From: Thermoplasmata archaeon | Lineage (GTDB): Archaea; Thermoplasmatota; Thermoplasmata; Thermoplasmatales; Thermoplasmataceae | Direction of reading: 5' to 3' | NCBI GenBank assembly: GCA_021835265.1 | Contig: JAKBQK010000280.1 | Coordinates: 1-17,563 of the forward strand | DNA length: 17,563 nucleotides | In this document: positions 7,281 to 16,737 of the stretch, piece by piece | How positions within the stretch are numbered: the first letter of the stretch is position 1 | Layout: every line of letters starts with the position of its first letter | The notes under the pieces: model-generated | The model's database searches: none | What the model saw: only the letters and a program-made list of their open reading frames with translations | What the model was told of the DNA's origin: nothing | Translations under genes and position numbers: made by a program

Positions 7281-10200
7281 AATATTGAACATAACAACAA
7301 TGGTTATCGTCATAACTGCAGTTTTCACATTGATATTGGGGAATGCAGTAATCCTTGGAAATTTTGTTTTGTCACAACAACTAGGCTATATTACGTTTGT
7401 TTTAACACTTATAGCTTTTCTTTTATCTTTAATTATATATCGTTTCACTAAATTAGGGATTACCGAACAACCTTTACAGAACAATGAAAGAAATAAAGTT
7501 TCATCATATGAATTTTTCGCAGTAAATACGGCCGCTTCTATTCTACTTATAATACTTGCTGAAAGGTCTTTTGTATTTTCCAATTCCATAATTAGCTTTT
7601 TCCCCCCCAATATTCTCGAGTTACAAGCATCACTAAGTCCATTTTCATTACTATATGGGTTCACAGGAAATGGTCAGGGTTTCATAGTACAATCATTATT
7701 TATCAACCTAGAATATTTCCTCCCTTTGACTGTTCCCCAATTCGATAAAATTGCCCTTCTTACAGAACTTTTCTTTTACTATTTCTTAGCAGCCGCAGTT
7801 TCTAGAACTATGTATCGTGTGATAGAGATAAGATCGATCAGGGAATCCATATTTTCTGTAATGTTTGCATCATTTTTCTTATTCAATTTTATATACTATT
7901 CCGCAGGGTATGGTTCCTTTATCATTGGCCCCTTGATGATCGGGTATTCAACACTTAAGATATATGAGGCAATTAAAACCGAAAATTTCCGAAGATTAGA
8001 TGCTTTTCAAATTGGTTTTGCAATTTCATTTTCCGTATTTGGAGATCCTAGGACTCTAGTTTATTTTGTTTTGATACTTTTAGGGATAGCTGTTGGACTC
8101 ATTCTTACTAACAGGAGAATGCTGTTAGGATTTGCTAAATTCTCATCCGCGACCTTTTTAATAGTGCTACCCATGTTTGCAATTATGTATATTATGACGA
8201 GTTTCACTACCGGATTTGTTGCGAATGCCGGAAGAGTTGGAGATTTTGGGACAATTGCATTCTTTTCCTCTGCTACACAACCAATGTTCATATGGGATTT
8301 CCTTGCAAACTGGTGGTCAGGTTTCGTTTCTGCCCCCCCTTCAATAATATATGTTCAGCACAGTATTGTAAACAGTCTTCCCACTTTATACGCCGGGAAC
8401 GCAATTCTAGTTTACGTTCCCTCCTCTGAGAATGTAATTTGGACCTTTTCGCTTGGGATTCTTTCTGTTTTTGCTATCCTTTCTCTTTTGCTCTATAAAA
8501 AAGACTATAAGAATTCTAATTTAGTACTCCTATACTTTCCATTTTTCATTATATTTGCCCTAACCCTCGGCACGAATTTAGATTTTAGGCCGTTCGTGGA
8601 ATTAGTTGCATTTTTATCTACTATTCCGATTGTCGGGTCTTTATGGGCTGTCACTGTTTCGACTCCGCAATGGATTGATCAGTACATCTCATCGTTTCTC
8701 ATTATATTTGCTTCATATTCTATTCTTCGTATAACACAAGTCTTAGATGAAAGTCCGTCACACCAAAAACACATAGGATTTAGATTTAACCTAAATAAAC
8801 TGAGAACATATAAGAAATACATATTGGTTTTTGCAGTACTATTCCTTTTCCTGTTCGCAAACTGGCAGATTTTTGAGCAGAATTATGCTCTAGGGCAGGA
8901 ATTGCCGAACAATCTCACAGGAAATCAGGTTTCTTCCACCCCTCCAATAGTTCCTGTAAATCCCCCCGCTGGATGGTTAAATGCCTATAACTCTTTGTAT
9001 GACCCTAATAATCTTTCATACGCAGTATACACTAACGATGGTGGACTCATTCCTTTGACATGGGATAATGGTTCCAATTCATTCACCATGCCCGGGATAC
9101 AACCTAACCCAACCTTTTATAATGTACTGAATCAGATCATTAAGCATAACATGTCATATCTGATTCCTTCGTTGATGTACAACTTCGGGGTGAAATATGT
9201 GTTTTTTGACAAGTCTCAGCTACACCCAAATTGGAATCTCTACCATGCTTTCGTCACTTCAGGGATTGTTGTTTTATCAAATACTAATAACTTTACCATT
9301 TTTGAAGATAAAAACGCTTCAGAGATTGAACCTTCAAATTTTTCAATAAGTTGCAATGCATCTGCTTTAGGTGATGTTCAACTTTTAAACCTATTTAATT
9401 CGAATCAAATGTTTCCAATTCTAACAGGTAATAACAATTCCAGCATCGCATTCACCAACCAATATAATAATTTAAGATATAGAGAAGGATTATTTTATTC
9501 TTCAAGTAAATTGTCAACGGTTCTCCCTGCTCTTAAAATCGGGAGTTTTAATGGAACATACTCAGGGAGTTCCAACTCTGCCAGTTTCAGCATCGGAAAT
9601 GAATGGAACATTACACGATTCAATGGTGCATATTATGTTAACTATATAGTAAATAATGGAGTACTTAAAGTGCAAAAATATGACAATGGTACAGAAAATT
9701 CACCAAACTCAGTGTTTAACATATATTACAAGAATTCAAGTATTCCAATACCAAAAGGTGATTCTGTGAATTTGAATTATAACTTTACTTATTCAACCTC
9801 CCATTCTAATGGAACAATAGGTTTCTATATGCAAGGTGAAAATTACACGAATAATATACAAAATTATCGGGATATTCAAATTGGTACTACCAACAATACT
9901 GTAAACGGTACGTTTTCTTTATCTCCAGGACAAACAACATTTGGTTTTGGTTGGGCGTTGAATAAATACAACGGATTATTCGTTTTAAGGAACTTGAACA
10001 TATCATACAGCTTTCTTAAAAATGGTATGACCTATGCAAATTCTCTTTCACAAAGCTTCAGTGCTATCCCTAACACAAACTACACGGTTATTTATTTTGC
10101 TGCAAACAATAGTTTGCATATTCACACAATGACTCAGTATTTTAAATCTTACCCTAACAGCACGCTTAAAATTACAATTTCTGGATTTAAATACATATCG

Positions 10201-10602
10201 TCAATTGTAGTCTTTCCCACCCAATTTGCTTCCAACACACTAATACGCATTTTAGATCTTAAAGCCACTAATTATGGTTCGTATATTGAAGGTACTGTAA
10301 ACTATTCTCACGCCTACGTTTCCTTATCATATAATTCAGTGTACAAATGGTCAATTAGTAAAAATATAAAATTAATAGGTATCAATTCTTTGGGACAAGA
10401 AATTTTCTCTCTGACTTCACCGGGTAAAATAACCTTTAGTATCAGAGGATGGGAATACCACAATATTGTAGATTGGACTACAGTAATAATTGAAGATATG
10501 ATTTTACCTTTATTCCTATTTACAGAAACTGGAAGTTATATTAAATTTTTAATAATGTCCAAAAGGGATAAGGAGGTGTGGAGTTTTGGAAAAAAACCAT
10601 AA
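7270..10602 (+). CDS. Giant multi-pass membrane protein, sequon-rich ectodomain
   Basis: 1110 residues in two parts. Residues 1 to about 535 hold roughly a dozen hydrophobic helices, the first two at about 8-30 and 36-57 and the last at about 515-533. Residues from about 535 to 1085 form a largely hydrophilic region rich in Asn, Ser, Thr and Tyr with over 20 N-glycosylation sequons (NxS/T), so it should lie outside the cell and be heavily glycosylated. The layout matches GT-C-type lipid-dependent glycosyltransferases and AftD- or YfhO-like proteins, but I see no diagnostic catalytic motif. It is not the oligosaccharyltransferase AglB, which needs WWDxG in its soluble domain. The GTG start at 7270 follows GGGGGT by three bases. 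The 3' end overlaps the next gene by 17 bases, so the two are probably co-expressed. Coding status certain; role unknown. Confidence 0.85.
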   Translation: MKFKILNITTMVIVITAVFTLILGNAVILGNFVLSQQLGYITFVLTLIAFLLSLIIYRFTKLGITEQPLQNNERNKVSSYEFFAVNTAASILLIILAERSFVFSNSIISFFPPNILELQASLSPFSLLYGFTGNGQGFIVQSLFINLEYFLPLTVPQFDKIALLTELFFYYFLAAAVSRTMYRVIEIRSIRESIFSVMFASFFLFNFIYYSAGYGSFIIGPLMIGYSTLKIYEAIKTENFRRLDAFQIGFAISFSVFGDPRTLVYFVLILLGIAVGLILTNRRMLLGFAKFSSATFLIVLPMFAIMYIMTSFTTGFVANAGRVGDFGTIAFFSSATQPMFIWDFLANWWSGFVSAPPSIIYVQHSIVNSLPTLYAGNAILVYVPSSENVIWTFSLGILSVFAILSLLLYKKDYKNSNLVLLYFPFFIIFALTLGTNLDFRPFVELVAFLSTIPIVGSLWAVTVSTPQWIDQYISSFLIIFASYSILRITQVLDESPSHQKHIGFRFNLNKLRTYKKYILVFAVLFLFLFANWQIFEQNYALGQELPNNLTGNQVSSTPPIVPVNPPAGWLNAYNSLYDPNNLSYAVYTNDGGLIPLTWDNGSNSFTMPGIQPNPTFYNVLNQIIKHNMSYLIPSLMYNFGVKYVFFDKSQLHPNWNLYHAFVTSGIVVLSNTNNFTIFEDKNASEIEPSNFSISCNASALGDVQLLNLFNSNQMFPILTGNNNSSIAFTNQYNNLRYREGLFYSSSKLSTVLPALKIGSFNGTYSGSSNSASFSIGNEWNITRFNGAYYVNYIVNNGVLKVQKYDNGTENSPNSVFNIYYKNSSIPIPKGDSVNLNYNFTYSTSHSNGTIGFYMQGENYTNNIQNYRDIQIGTTNNTVNGTFSLSPGQTTFGFGWALNKYNGLFVLRNLNISYSFLKNGMTYANSLSQSFSAIPNTNYTVIYFAANNSLHIHTMTQYFKSYPNSTLKITISGFKYISSIVVFPTQFASNTLIRILDLKATNYGSYIEGTVNYSHAYVSLSYNSVYKWSISKNIKLIGINSLGQEIFSLTSPGKITFSIRGWEYHNIVDWTTVIIEDMILPLFLFTETGSYIKFLIMSKRDKEVWSFGKKP
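10571..10578 (+). promoter_or_regulatory. Strong ribosome binding site deciding a TTG start
   Basis: AGGAGGTG, a near-perfect complement to the archaeal 16S rRNA 3' end, lies inside the last codons of the membrane-protein gene and seven bases before TTG 10586. It supports TTG over ATG 10607, which would be 28 bases away. Confidence 0.8.
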
Positions 10603-11737
10603 TACTATGAGACAATTAGACTTTGTTTTCGCCTTGAATGGCATTCCCATCATGGGCTCAGGAGGTACTAGAATTTTAAATTCGTTGATAACTGAATTAA
10701 AAAATCTTAGTTACAGTGTAGGTGTGCTCATTGTAAAGAGGGATCCTTGGCTAAAATTTCTTGAACGCAACAAAAGCATTCCAAGAAGTAAAACCCTATT
10801 ATCATTTCTAAAGCTTAATGATACAAGGTTTGGATATCACTTTTTAAACCCGATAATGAAGAAAATGATGAGGAGCCCAAATGATGGTAGACTCAATCCT
10901 GATGTTTTTCTTTTTTCTAAAACGCAATTATCAAGTTTTTCAATCAAATATCTTATAGCTACGAATTTTGTAAACGGATCTGAGATTCTTGGAATAGAAA
11001 CAAAAGCGATCAAAATTTTATTCTCTCAAATCGATGAAACTGATGCAAATTACGCAGGAAGTTATGTAAATATAGCAAGAGAAGTTTATTCCAAATTTAA
11101 TTTTAGATTATTCTTAAACGAAGAAATGCTCAAAAAATTTCCAAACTCTCTCAAAACATTCGTTGGGATAGACCATTCAATTTTCAGAGTTATTACTCAT
11201 ATTGAAGAAAGAGATCCTAAAAAAATTATTTTTATATTGCGTCCTGGAAAGCAAAAAGATCCTGATACAGCAATAAAATCAATGCATAAAATTCGATCCT
11301 TAGATGAAAATATAGAGATTTCGGCTTATGGAACACTTGATCCAAATTTAGTTCCTAATTTCGTCAAATACCACTATAAACCAACTAATTATGATATTTG
11401 CAGATTGCTAAACAGCAGTTCAATTTTTATCTTAACTTCCACTGTAGAAGGTATGCCACTCCCACCATTAGAAGCAATGGCTTGTGGCTGTGCAGTTATC
11501 TCTACTGAATGCATCGGTATAAGAGAATATATTAAGAGTGGAACAAATGGGTTATTAATTCCTGTTGGAGAACCAGGCGAAATTGCAAACGAGGTGATTT
11601 CGTTGATTCAAAGTATTGAAACACGTGTAATATTAGCAAAAAATGGTGAGATAACTGCTAGAGAATACAATTATAAATCTATGGCTCGTAATTTCGCCAA
11701 AACCATTAAAATATTTGAAGAGTTATTAGGTACTTAA
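10586..11737 (+). CDS. GT4-family glycosyltransferase (GT-B fold)
   Basis: Retaining glycosyltransferase of the group-1/GT4 type, cytoplasmic or membrane-associated. The N-terminal domain has a glycine-rich loop (ALNGIPIMGSGGTRIL, about residues 16-31). The donor-binding C-terminal domain starts at about 213 with KIIFILRPGKQKDP and carries the EX7E signature at E288 and E296 (EGMPLPPLEAMACGCAVIST), then GTNGLLIPVGEPGEIANEVI (319-338). Length 383 is normal for the family. TTG is the start, fixed by AGGAGGTG seven bases upstream, and the gene overlaps the membrane-protein stop by 17 bases, implying translational coupling. A methyltransferase follows after 25 bases. The sugar donor and acceptor cannot be read from sequence. 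Confidence 0.93.
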   Translation: MEKNHNTMRQLDFVFALNGIPIMGSGGTRILNSLITELKNLSYSVGVLIVKRDPWLKFLERNKSIPRSKTLLSFLKLNDTRFGYHFLNPIMKKMMRSPNDGRLNPDVFLFSKTQLSSFSIKYLIATNFVNGSEILGIETKAIKILFSQIDETDANYAGSYVNIAREVYSKFNFRLFLNEEMLKKFPNSLKTFVGIDHSIFRVITHIEERDPKKIIFILRPGKQKDPDTAIKSMHKIRSLDENIEISAYGTLDPNLVPNFVKYHYKPTNYDICRLLNSSSIFILTSTVEGMPLPPLEAMACGCAVISTECIGIREYIKSGTNGLLIPVGEPGEIANEVISLIQSIETRVILAKNGEITAREYNYKSMARNFAKTIKIFEELLGT

Positions 11738-11762
11738 GCATAGATAAACGATGGTAATTTAA

Positions 11763-12545
11763 ATGAACATTATTGAAAAGTTGCACACAATTGGTTTTCT
11801 TAATACTGTAAGAAATGCGTTCAATTTTTATTCAGGTAAAATATTTAGAAAAATGTTTCATAGAAGACTAACACCAACTTTATTTGATATGTCAAACATT
11901 TTTGAAAGTTTATTTTTCTTTGATGAAGAAAAATTCATAGCTGAATTGTGCGAACTTAATCAAACATCCTTACTTAAGATAAAAGATGAATTTATGGAAA
12001 TTTATGATTATCTGTCTCGGAAGAGATTTGAGGTTAAATTAACATATCCGGACGATTTTGATACAGAACTTGGCACCCTTTTTACTCTTTATAGCTTTAT
12101 TAGGGTTTTCCAACCTGAACAAGTAGTGGAAACAGGAGTAGCAAATGGTCAGTCATCATTTGCTATATTAAAAGCAATGGAACTAAACAATAAAGGTAAA
12201 CTTATTAGTATAGACATTTCAACTAAAGTTGGCAATCTTATAGACAATGAACTCAAGTCAAGGTGGGAATTAAAAGTTTTAAGACACGGAACAAGAAAAG
12301 AATTCCAATCTTATATAGATGATCTAGAAAAAATTGATTTATTTTACCACGACAGTAATCATTCTTACAAATGGCAGTCTTTGGAATATCACTCATCATT
12401 TCAGAAACTTAATTCTCGCGGTATATTATTTAGTGATGATGTTGATCTAAGTTATGCTTTTATAGATTTTGTAAAGCAACATAGTGAAAAACGTAGTTAC
12501 CTTCTGTTAAACAAAAAAACAATGATGGGTTTAATTGTTAAATAA
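11763..12545 (+). CDS. Class I SAM-dependent methyltransferase
   Basis: Methyltransferase of the Methyltransf_24 / cephalosporin-hydroxylase-like group, often found in glycan and natural-product clusters. The SAM-binding motif I is QVVETGVANGQSSFAIL (about residues 120-136), the ribose-binding acidic residue falls in LISIDIS (147-153), and the family's IDLFYHDSNHSYKWQSLEY stands at 191-209 with GILFSDDV at 220-227. These histidines and aspartates could bind a metal, as in related sugar methyltransferases. The first 95 residues are less typical. Length is 260. ATG 11763 follows the GT4 stop by 25 bases with only a weak GATGGT element. It probably methylates a sugar of the same glycan as its operon partner; substrate unknown. 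Confidence 0.85.
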   Translation: MNIIEKLHTIGFLNTVRNAFNFYSGKIFRKMFHRRLTPTLFDMSNIFESLFFFDEEKFIAELCELNQTSLLKIKDEFMEIYDYLSRKRFEVKLTYPDDFDTELGTLFTLYSFIRVFQPEQVVETGVANGQSSFAILKAMELNNKGKLISIDISTKVGNLIDNELKSRWELKVLRHGTRKEFQSYIDDLEKIDLFYHDSNHSYKWQSLEYHSSFQKLNSRGILFSDDVDLSYAFIDFVKQHSEKRSYLLLNKKTMMGLIVK

Positions 12546-12699
12546 ATATATTTATTATACACTTTATGAGAGAACGTGAAGATGGTTTTGAATAAGTCAT
12601 TGAATGTTCATTTTACATCTTGGAATGAGTAAAAAAAGTCATAAAGATACCCGATATTCCTTCCTGTTTTGACCTTATATTTCATTGCTTCTTCTTGGT

Positions 12700-13651
12700 T
12701 TAATCAGAATTTAAGTAAATATCGCTATAACCGTATAATTTCATCGCGTGGAAATTTTATGCAAAGCATCCGCACAAGAATTTTACCCTCTCCATTCTTG
12801 TGGTTGTTACCAGTACATGGGAGAAAAGAAACATCCTCTTCATAACAGCCTAGAGGAATTCTACCATTGATCTCTTTCCTGATATCCTCAGATTCCTTCT
12901 TATGTATTCTATTGGCAGTTTGTGATTACTCACACTTCTGTCCATTGTTCCGTTGTATCCTTTGGGATCATTACCAAATTATAACTAGTCCTTGTAAACT
13001 GTTAGTCCATGTTTAGAGAGATCAATGACGTTATCTTGATCCTTTTCCGTGGTGATAGCATAGATCTTATGGCAGGAAGAGGCTTATTGTCATCCACGTT
13101 GATGCGTCACTTATATACAAAATGCGTCTTGTTGTTTTTCTTAGCGAGTGATTCGTCCTCGGATCTCACTGTTTCTCCTTTATTGCATGATTCATCATGC
13201 TTTCCATGTACAAGATCAGAGGTGATTAATGTCGCATCCTGTGAAGATCTTTTTTCACCCTGATCCATTTTGATTCAACCTGCAAAAGGGTTTTTTCCTT
13301 ACTCCTCGGTTTCTTCCAATTTTTGAGAGTCTTTCACCGAATATCCATATGGTTGTGACACTAGGCAAATGATCACAATAACCTAGGAAGTTCATAAAAG
13401 TTATGCTGTCCATGATCATTGTTTCTACCTGTTCGTCAACCATGTTGAGCATACTTTGAAAAAAATACTTTCAACATTGTTTTTACAAGTGTATTTGGCC
13501 TTCCTCTTTATCGGTGTCATTATAATACAAATACTTCAAAAACATTGAAGGACAATTCTAGTGTAAGGCAACCTTTTATGAAAGCAAGCCGTTTATAGAA
13601 GCCATCCCCTTTGTATTTCTCCCTCAATGCAACGTCAAACAGGTCACTCAT
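12700..13651 (-). pseudogene. IS5-family transposase fossil
   Basis: Scattered frames together spell an IS5-type DDE transposase. From ATG 13651: SDLFDVALREKY; then LKYLYYNDTDKEEG; RPNTLVKTMLKVFF; DEQVETMIMDSITFMNFLGY with LPSVTTIWIFGERLSK (the DUF772-type N-terminal domain); SSQDATLITSDLVHGKHDE, holding the first catalytic aspartate; LAKKNKTHFVYK and INVDDNKPLPAI; YAITTEKDQDNVIDLSKHG; FGNDPKGYNGTMDRSV; and AVMKRMFLFSHVLVTTTR leading to the C-terminus. At least five frame changes and several in-frame stops separate these blocks, including stops next to the second aspartate (YKD) and in the glutamate region. The span of about 950 bases suits a 315-residue enzyme. The terminal repeats are not securely identified. 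It sits between two convergent glycan operons and is long dead. Confidence 0.85.
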
Positions 13652-13734
13652 ACAGAAAAAAGCGAGTTCCAAGAATAGATATCATGGTTCAGATGGAAGA
13701 AGTTATTCAGAAGTCCTCTGCATTTATACATGGT

Positions 13735-14736
13735 TTATTGCAAGTACATTAACATTTCATTCGCCCTTTTTTCATAACTATATTTCAAATGACAGACGTT
13801 ATATGCATTTTTAGCCAGTTTTTCTGTGTTTATATCACCAATTAATATACCTTTTATAATTCTTTTAGCCTCTTCAATGTCATTATAAGTAAGAATTTCC
13901 TCATTTTCTGAAAAAAAAGATAATATATCTTCAGCACGATCTGTTAAGAGAACTCCCCCACTTCCAGTGACCTCAAAAGTTCTCATGTTTGGTCCATAAT
14001 TTATATTTTGATGCATATTTAACACAATTGAATATTTTTTGAGAAATTCAACATATTGTTTCCCGAATAATCCATTATTTATAAGGTTTTTAGAGATGCC
14101 GGGTGGCCAATATTTTCCAGCTACATCAATTGGTATGCCAGCGTGTATTAACGATTTAATGAAACGATACCTCTTTGGAGAATAAGTACCTATAAATATT
14201 ACCCTGTTCACATTTTTCCTCTCAACAAAATTGTTGTCATGAAAACTTGGATCACAACCAAATACTATCCTCTCTACTTTATTTACACCTATCGATTCGT
14301 AAGTTTTTATAGCGTTGGCAGAATATGTGAAGACAATATCATAAAGAGGAGCGATGTGTCTAACCAGTGCAGAAAAAAAACGAGGATCATCTGGATTCCA
14401 TAAAGCAGTTTTCACACCAATTTCCCGCCCAAGTTTTTTTATTGTTGTTGGGAAAAGGGTTTCCCCCTTTATCGATAATACTAAATCAGGGCTGTATGAA
14501 GATATTTCTTTAAAGTATATTTCATTCAGCTTATTTAACCATAAAGGTGAGGATATATTCCTGAATATATATGATCTAGATGAAAGCATTCTGATGATTT
14601 CTCGGTAATTTTTTCCAAGGATATTTTTAAAACCAATAAACTTTACTTCATGTCCACATTTTTCAAATGCTCTGGATATAAAATATTCCAAATTATAGTT
14701 CTGATTACTACCTACAATTACTATTTTTTGCTTCAT
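13735..14736 (-). CDS. CgeB-like glycosyltransferase
   Basis: GT-B-type glycosyltransferase resembling CgeB-family (group 1-like) enzymes. The first domain begins KIVIVGSNQNYNLEYFISRAF, with SPDLVLSIKGETLFP (about 82-96) and the family's ALWNPDDPRFFSALVRHIA (111-129) and YDIVFTYSANAIKTYESIG (132-150). The second domain opens NRVIFIGTYSPKRY (177-190) and contains the donor-site stretch LNMHQNINYGPNMRTFEVTG and GGVLLTDRAEDI. Length 333 is typical. ATG 14736 overlaps the preceding uridylyltransferase stop as ATGA, with AAGGATT seven bases upstream, so it is the last gene of the UDP-sugar operon and probably uses one of its products. The IS5 fossil begins within 84 bases downstream. Acceptor unknown. 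Confidence 0.87.
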   Translation of the reverse strand: MKQKIVIVGSNQNYNLEYFISRAFEKCGHEVKFIGFKNILGKNYREIIRMLSSRSYIFRNISSPLWLNKLNEIYFKEISSYSPDLVLSIKGETLFPTTIKKLGREIGVKTALWNPDDPRFFSALVRHIAPLYDIVFTYSANAIKTYESIGVNKVERIVFGCDPSFHDNNFVERKNVNRVIFIGTYSPKRYRFIKSLIHAGIPIDVAGKYWPPGISKNLINNGLFGKQYVEFLKKYSIVLNMHQNINYGPNMRTFEVTGSGGVLLTDRAEDILSFFSENEEILTYNDIEEAKRIIKGILIGDINTEKLAKNAYNVCHLKYSYEKRANEMLMYLQ

Positions 14737-15539
14737 ATTGAATCCTTAAACCTAGAATCACGTTTTGCAAACTCGATGAAAGTTGAGATCCATAATTCTT
14801 TGGTTCCAATATCATACCTTTTACCAACAAGCAAGGAGGCGAGCAATTCTTCATCTTTACAAATTATATTAAAAGCCTCAGCAAGTTGATATTCTCCATT
14901 TTTTCCAGGTTTAATCATTTTTAACACGTCAAAAATTTTCCAATCTAAAACATAAGCCCCAGTTGCACCTAAATCGCTTGGTGCTTGGCTAATATCTGGT
15001 TTCTCTACAATGTTTTTGATCTTCATGACATCGAAATAAGGTTCTGTATCAACAATGCCGTAATCGCTGATTTTTTTTCTTGGAACTTTCTCCACCGATA
15101 TGCAGGGTTTGTTATATTTATAATAAACATCCATAAGGTATGATGTGGAAGTTTTTTCAGGTGATTCGTATATCGTATCCCCCAGAAGAACAACAAAAGG
15201 CTCATCTGATGCAAAACCTTCTGCATACCTGACTGCATCTGCTAAGCCCTTTTGTTCTTTCTGTCTAACAAAGAAAATACTAGGGAAATCTGAAATTCGA
15301 TATGAGTCCATCACATCATCCAAAGGATGGCGATCAAAATAGTTAATTATCGCATCCTTCCCATAACCGACTATAATAAGAATTTCATCTAAACCAGAAT
15401 TAACTGCTTCTTGTACAACATAGTGAATTACTGGCTTATCTAAAATAGGAAGCATCTCCTTAGGTTGAGCCCTAGTTAGAGGATAGAACCTCTTTCCCAT
15501 CCCTGCGGCAGGTATTACCGCTTTTCTTATTCTATCCAT
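14733..15539 (-). CDS. galU: UTP-glucose-1-phosphate uridylyltransferase
   Basis: Makes UDP-glucose and pyrophosphate from glucose-1-phosphate and UTP. The nucleotidyltransferase signature KAVIPAAGMGKRFYPLTRAQ lies at residues 6-25, followed by KEMLPILDKPVIHYV, the GalU-type QKEQKGLADAVRYAEGF, VVLLGDTIYES with the metal-binding aspartate, IVEKPDISQAP, GATGAYVLDWKIFDVL and GKRYDIGTKELWI. Length 268 suits archaeal GalU. ATG 15539 has GAGGT about nine bases upstream and overlaps the dehydrogenase gene's end by 13 bases; its own stop overlaps the next gene as ATGA. It supplies UDP-glucose to the dehydrogenase encoded just upstream in the operon. A thymidylyltransferase (RmlA) is the main alternative, but the QKGLADAV and VEKP context favours GalU. 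Confidence 0.95.
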   Translation of the reverse strand: MDRIRKAVIPAAGMGKRFYPLTRAQPKEMLPILDKPVIHYVVQEAVNSGLDEILIIVGYGKDAIINYFDRHPLDDVMDSYRISDFPSIFFVRQKEQKGLADAVRYAEGFASDEPFVVLLGDTIYESPEKTSTSYLMDVYYKYNKPCISVEKVPRKKISDYGIVDTEPYFDVMKIKNIVEKPDISQAPSDLGATGAYVLDWKIFDVLKMIKPGKNGEYQLAEAFNIICKDEELLASLLVGKRYDIGTKELWISTFIEFAKRDSRFKDSI

Positions 15540-16737
15540 AACCCAATACCTCTGTAATTTTTAATGCTGTTTTTGTCAAGTATTCTCTTCAAGTCAAAAA
15601 CGGGTTTTGAAATATCCATAGTTTCAAGTGATCTGAACTCATCCCATTCTCCTGCTATAACTATTACATCTGACGCTTTTACACATTCAATTATACTTTT
15701 ACAAATTTTGACGTTTAAGTTGATTTTTTTTACACTTGGATCAAATACTGATACTTCATATCCCATCTGTACAAGAGTCTTGACGACTTCAATTGCTTTA
15801 CTTTCTCTTATATCATCAGTATTATCTTTAAAGGCAATCCCAAGAACGCCTATTTTTTTCCTTTAAAATTATTATTAGCTTCTATAAGGTTTATTGCATG
15901 AGCCACTCTAGTTTGATTAACTTCCATAACTGCTTCAATAAGTGTCATATGAACACCATTATCCTGAGCGAAACCATACAAGGCTTCGGTGTCTTTCGGA
16001 AAACAAGACCCTCCATAACCAATTCCAGCTTTTAAGAATAATGGGGCAATACGCTTATCATATCCCATCCCTTTTGCAATAACATCTACATCTGCTCCTG
16101 GGATTCTTTCACAAAGATTTGCAATTTCGTTTATGAATGATATCTTCATTGCAAGGAAAGAATTAGAAGCATATTTAATAAGTTCTGCGTTTTCATTGGT
16201 TGTTCTAATAATAGGGGATTCTGTAAATGACCATATTTTTTCTACGAGTAAGGTATTAGACCCCCCTATTACGATCCTATCTGGTTTTTCAGTGTCCGAT
16301 ATTGCAGATCCTTCTCTTGTAAATTCAGGATTTGAAAGAACATTCATTTTTGTTTCATTGATGATTCTTTTTGCAGTTCCAGGTACCACAGTGCTTTTAA
16401 TAATCACAGTACAGTTTGGATTCACATTTTTCAAATTTCTACAACTTTTTTCTACGAAAGATGTATCAATTCGGCCATTTTTGGTTGGTGTTGGAGTACA
16501 AATAAATACTGCTTCCCTATCTATTAGAGATCTGTAGTCAGTTGAAAATTCTAAGCGTTTATTGTTTTCGTTTATATATTTCTCCAGTTGCGGTTCAAAA
16601 ATTGGAATTGCATTATTTTTAAGTTTTGTAATTTTTTCGGTGTCAATATCTACTCCAACAACATGATTGTCATGATTGGCCAAAACAGCACTTGTTACCA
16701 ATCCCACATATCCCATTCCAATTACACCTATTTTCAC
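15527..16737 (-). pseudogene. UDP-glucose 6-dehydrogenase, one-base frame break
   Basis: Oxidises UDP-glucose to UDP-glucuronate with two NAD+. From GTG 16737 the first frame gives the NAD-binding GVIGMGYVGLVTSAVLA, IIKSTVVPGTAKRI, NPEFTREGSAISD, YASNSFLAMKISFINEIANL and the catalytic cysteine in GIGYGGSCFPKDTEAL (Cys about 245). It ends at TAG after NNNFKGKK (15850). The shifted frame continues IGVLGIAFKDNTDDIRESKA, the UDP-binding domain, to TAA 15527. Adding one A to the A7 run at 15853-15859 gives 403 residues, all motifs intact. The zero frame reads A-AAA-AAA then TAG, also a classic -1 slip site. GTG overlaps the epimerase stop (GTGA) with GGAG eight bases upstream. A sequencing error, a recent mutation or frameshifting could each explain it. 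Confidence 0.93.

Noticed and set aside
7270..10602. AglB oligosaccharyltransferase identity
   Set aside because: A WWSG stretch occurs, but within the membrane half near residue 350, and the WWDxG motif of the soluble domain is absent.
13009..13263. 84-residue plus-strand ORF
   Set aside because: Antisense to the IS5 transposase fossil.
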